64,000 nucleotides of DNA from Apis mellifera (Eukaryota; Arthropoda; Insecta; Hymenoptera; Apidae): assembly GCF_003254395.2 (NCBI RefSeq), contig NC_037651.1:4092001-4156000 (forward strand). Reading direction: 5' to 3'. The notes under the pieces are model-generated. The model searched no databases and was not told where the DNA came from. It worked only from the letters and a program-made list of their open reading frames with translations. The position numbers and the translations under genes are program-made. This document shows positions 60,001 through 64,000 of this stretch, piece after piece; position 1 is the first letter of the stretch, and every line of letters begins with the position of its first letter.

Positions 60001-63000
60001 CCTGTTGAAAGATTTGCTTTGTCATTTTATTAACCGAGAATTTATTTCTAGAGTTCAGCCTTTTATTTTGGGAAGAAAACGATTTGAAAGAGCTTTTCAA
60101 TTTTTTTTTTTTTTTTTTACTAGAAGTAATAATTTTAAATAATTGAATAAATTCTTTAATTTCTATGAAATAACAAAATTCTGTGATATATTGTTTTCGA
60201 AAAAGAATTTTGGGAAGAAATTTTGGAAGAAGTTTGAAAGAAACTAATCGATCTTTACGAAAACGTTGTAGCAAATTACAAACGGGATAGTTTTTTTCAA
60301 AGACAGCGTCGTTTCGAGGAAGTTTCGAAGCTTCTTCGCGTTCTTCCTTTTCCGCCCTTTCAAAGTATACGTCCCACGTGTCTTCTCTCTAATCTCGCTG
60401 GGAAAGAGCCCCATAAAAATGCCCAAGATTCCTGACCAACCCTCGTTTCTGACCAAACCGAGACCCAACCTCCTCGATATCTTTCACGTGTCCTCCAGTG
60501 AATTATGCAAGTAGTCATGTACTATCAAACTATATATTAGATCAAATTTCTTTACAGATTTCCTGTACAGAATACGATACAAATGTTAAGAATATTTTAA
60601 AAGAATATCATAACTTGAATTTAACAATAACAATATCTTAAAAATTTATATTAGATCACGCAAAAATTATTTCAATCATACTATATTTCTCTTCGTTTAT
60701 TTATTTGAAAATTTCTTATTTAACTCTCGACTATTCTTTTTTGCTCGAAGTATCTAACTTACTTACTCAAACATTATAAGTAAGCACGTACATCTACAAT
60801 TTTTATCGCGTTCATTTATCTGCATTCTTCAACTCTATATATATTGTAACATCCAACATGTCATAAATATCCATTCAGTTTCATTCGTTTCATCCACTTC
60901 TCTTCCCTCTTAAACTTTTCCATTAATTCTTTTCATCCTTAGAAATTTTTAATTTGCGCTATCTATTTCCTTTCAAAAATTGATCGATTAATCGATGCAA
61001 GATCGCTTTTCGCTTCCAATTCCAAATGTAAGAAAACTGGAAACAATTGCAAAATAGGGAGAGAAAAGTATGATCGAATTTCATATCACCTTTCGTAAAT
61101 AGAAGCTCTCTTTCCAGATGCCGTACATCCGAGAGACGTTCTTATGGATTATATGTCCGGATGCATCAGTTTGGAGCTGTCCAAGTGTATTCGCACGTCC
61201 GCATATGTATGGGCTTGATATACACTCCTATGAATATACCGCGTTAGGACTCCTTTGGGAATGTTTCGACCCCACCAACTATTGCCAAGGATCCCCCTGT
61301 CTCGGCTCACCCTCCATACGATCGGTGAATTCCTTTCGAAACTTGATGGGATACGAGTGTATCGATCTTTCCACTAGTAATACGTCTCGTGGTATGTTTT
61401 ACAATTATTTCTAAGAGAAAAAAAATAGAAAAAAAGTTATGTTTTTTTCAAATAATTCCAAAATACAATCAAATAGTGTACACATCAATTTCAAATTAAA
61501 TTCTACTGCCGAGATATAGGAAATATATATTGGGAATTCATTTCAGATACGAATTTATATATATTTAGAGTTTTTGTTCAAGATCTATGAGATTGATACT
61601 CGAAGAATCGGTAAGGATAAACGATCCTTCTAATTTTTATTGTCTCCCTGCAATTAATCCCGAGTCAAATTCCTGTTTGAAGGAAGATCCCATCCCTCCT
61701 CCTCGATTTCACTCGATTTAGCATTTCATTCGAAACTTCGATCGGATTCATTTATTTCCAGCGAAACAACTTGCACCCACCATCCCTGTCCATTAATCTC
61801 GCTCGACACCGAGGCCAAACAACGATTAATTATCCGGTTCGAACGATTATCAAAATCGGTGGCGTCACTGGTGTAGACGTCACGCGCAGGATGGCCACTC
61901 GAAAGACGTTCAATTATTTCCGGCGAGGCTCGTTCAAACAGGAGGGGGGGGAGGGGAGGTTCAACGTCCATTTAGTCCCGTTTCCGGTGTCTGAGTTGGG
62001 CCACGATCGTTCTAGACAATGATATTTCATAGTTAAGCGCTATTACCTGCAGGATCCTCGGGGTGTCCTCCATCGTGGAAACTCCTCTGGACGATCGATC
62101 TCCTCTTAAACCGATCCCAAAGGGATCGGCCGTTTCCAAATTCGTCCACTCGCGGCTCGAGGATATCCTCTCGTGCAATTTAGTTCGGCAGATTTACTTT
62201 GCCGTGATTCACTTTGCCGGATTTCCACCGGCTCTCTCTGCACTCCCTCTATTGTCCGCCAGGATTAATTAATAATTATTCCTATGGAGAAGACGACAAG
62301 TGTGCGAATAAAGGCTACGAGGAAAGGCTTTCTTTCAGGAGGTCAAGCTTTTTCGATGAGGGAGGAACGAAATGTTTCTGGATTATTTCGACGTATGTAT
62401 AGTGAAAGGAAGAAGTGGAGGAGGAAAATGATATTCGTTGTGGATGATCAATAAGGAAAATTGGTTTGAGATTGAAGAAATTGTTTTTTTAATAAATATT
62501 TGTAAAGTAAGTTTTTAATGGAATATCGTGAGTTTGATTTTTATTTCAATGGAATAATTATAATTATTTCGAGTAGATTTTATTTAATTTTCGTGCGAAT
62601 TAATATGAGATATTTTCCCGAATTTTTCAGTTCACGAACGGATATCGCGAAAAATTTATTCGTTATCTCTTCTGTTTGAATCGGCACTGAATAAAAAATG
62701 AGGGGGGAAGTTGAAACTGAATTTTAAACCGGTTGAAAGTTTGGGAATAAAATTTCGTTAACTACAGAGTTTGGAAACGTTTATATTAAATTAATGACTT
62801 CAATATTTCGAAATCGTAAAAATAACCAGGGACCAGTTATAAAATTCAAATGTATCGATATTAGTTTTTAATTGCTCGTTATTTCTGATCGTTAAATTCT
62901 CATTCATCGATGCCAATTTTAGTGAAAAGTCGAAATAAATGTTTAAAAATATATATATATCTCGAGCAATAAATATAACAGATTTAATAAAATACTTATA

Positions 63001-64000
63001 CAGTTGCACGATTTTTCAATAAATAAAGAAAATTAAATTCACGTATTAATTGACACGTCGATTTTAATAAAATTCTGTGTACAGGTGAAAAATTCTCAAT
63101 TGTTTAAGGATTGAAATAATATTCCAAAATTATTAAGAACTGAAAAATTGATCAATAAGATAAGATAGAATTACGATGGAAGTAAAAAATTTTGCAATTC
63201 CTTTTTGCAATAGATACAGAGTAGAATTTATCTTTGTAACCAATGTCACTTTACAGAACATCGATTTTAGCACCGTTATACGATGGTCTCCCGAAGCATC
63301 GAGCAACCCTTTCAAATTGTTATCCTTGCATCTCAATGAAGGAAACTTGGATCAGGCCGGGTCCATCCTTCTCTCATTTCCATTATTTTCCACAAGCAAT
63401 TCCGTCCTCTGTTTAGATCAATTACAATAGCTATTAAACATGTAGAACTCGATTTCGAGAAGTGTCGAGAAAGAGTAGAGAAGACGTTTACGTCGATTTA
63501 CCATTCAATTTCACTTTAAAAGGAAACTAAACCGCAATTGAGCTTCACGTTTCTCTTTGGTCAACGTTTATTCCAATAGTTACAGTGATATAATTTTTAT
63601 TTTTCACTCGTTATGCATTTATGCATCGATAACTAGTTTTATTGGTTTTATTTATAGAACACCATCTAATATTTAGATCCATTTCTAATGACTAATTCTG
63701 CATATATTTATCCATTGATACTATTGATAATAATTTCATTTAATATTATCTACACATGATAATTAATATTACATCATCGTTTAATATCTGAAATATTATC
63801 CTCCACTAATATATCTGCATTAATAGTTAACTCTCTCCTGTGTATTGATATCTATACATTGATGATTAGTTTCATTATCTATATATTCATACCTAACATT
63901 ATTATAACTATATGTGATCTCTGTATCATCTGTGATTCCACAAAGATTTTATACATGATTAATAGAAGGAAGGATATACTATAAGATTCTGAAACTTCTT
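57006..64000. other. Gene-poor right end, no gene recognised
   Basis: The stretch is AT-rich with GC-rich patches at about 58180-58430, 59700-59950, 60290-60490, 61110-61400, 61740-62270 and 63270-63400. A 98-codon frame at 61118-61414 follows directly on a strong acceptor but resembles nothing known. Confidence 0.6.

Noticed and set aside
1..64000. Transposable-element genes and tRNA genes
   Set aside because: No translated frame shows transposase or reverse-transcriptase motifs, and the few GGTTCGA-like matches (for example near 61833) lack flanking stems of a cloverleaf.

Overview
The window looks like a piece of a bee nuclear genome, most likely Apis. It is AT-rich, with many homopolymer and AT, CT and GGA runs. 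GC-rich, CpG-containing patches are scattered through long introns, and exons are small with GTRAGT donors. The species call is an inference from base composition and general appearance; no species marker was found.

One gene can be supported with confidence. It is a plus-strand, multi-exon IRSp53/BAIAP2-family gene encoding an I-BAR (IMD) plus SH3 adaptor. Its first coding exons, covering roughly the N-terminal third of the IMD, lie left of base 1. Coding exons in the window are 6060-6121, 20742-20813, 20927-21130, 21797-21988, 22251-22485, 23846-24049, 24769-24871, 25962-26202 (alternative start 25953) and 27085-27263. Two mutually exclusive 3' terminal exons follow. The short one (28059-28092) adds about 11 residues. 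The long one (28447-30664) adds about 738 highly charged, mostly disordered residues. All splice phases agree. The IMD bends membranes outward and binds PI(4,5)P2 and actin, and the SH3 recruits actin regulators, so the product should act at filopodia and lamellipodia. The two terminal exons would give a compact and a very long-tailed isoform.

Bases 1-6059 are the 3' part of an intron. A 14.6-kb intron (6122-20741) splits the IMD and holds two tandem-repeat arrays (9041-10002 and 13692-14747). A third array (26394-26884) lies in the intron between exons 25962-26202 and 27085-27263. Downstream of 30664 there is a probable 3' UTR with several poly(A) hexamers. From about 33 kb to the right edge no gene could be recognised.

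That gene-poor right half holds three more tandem arrays. In one (47184-48113) every unit contains a small exon-like cassette. A second is at 50031-50900. The third (56751-57005) carries repeated AGATGGCGC motifs resembling the CTCF core. No tRNA, rRNA, CRISPR array or transposase was recognised.
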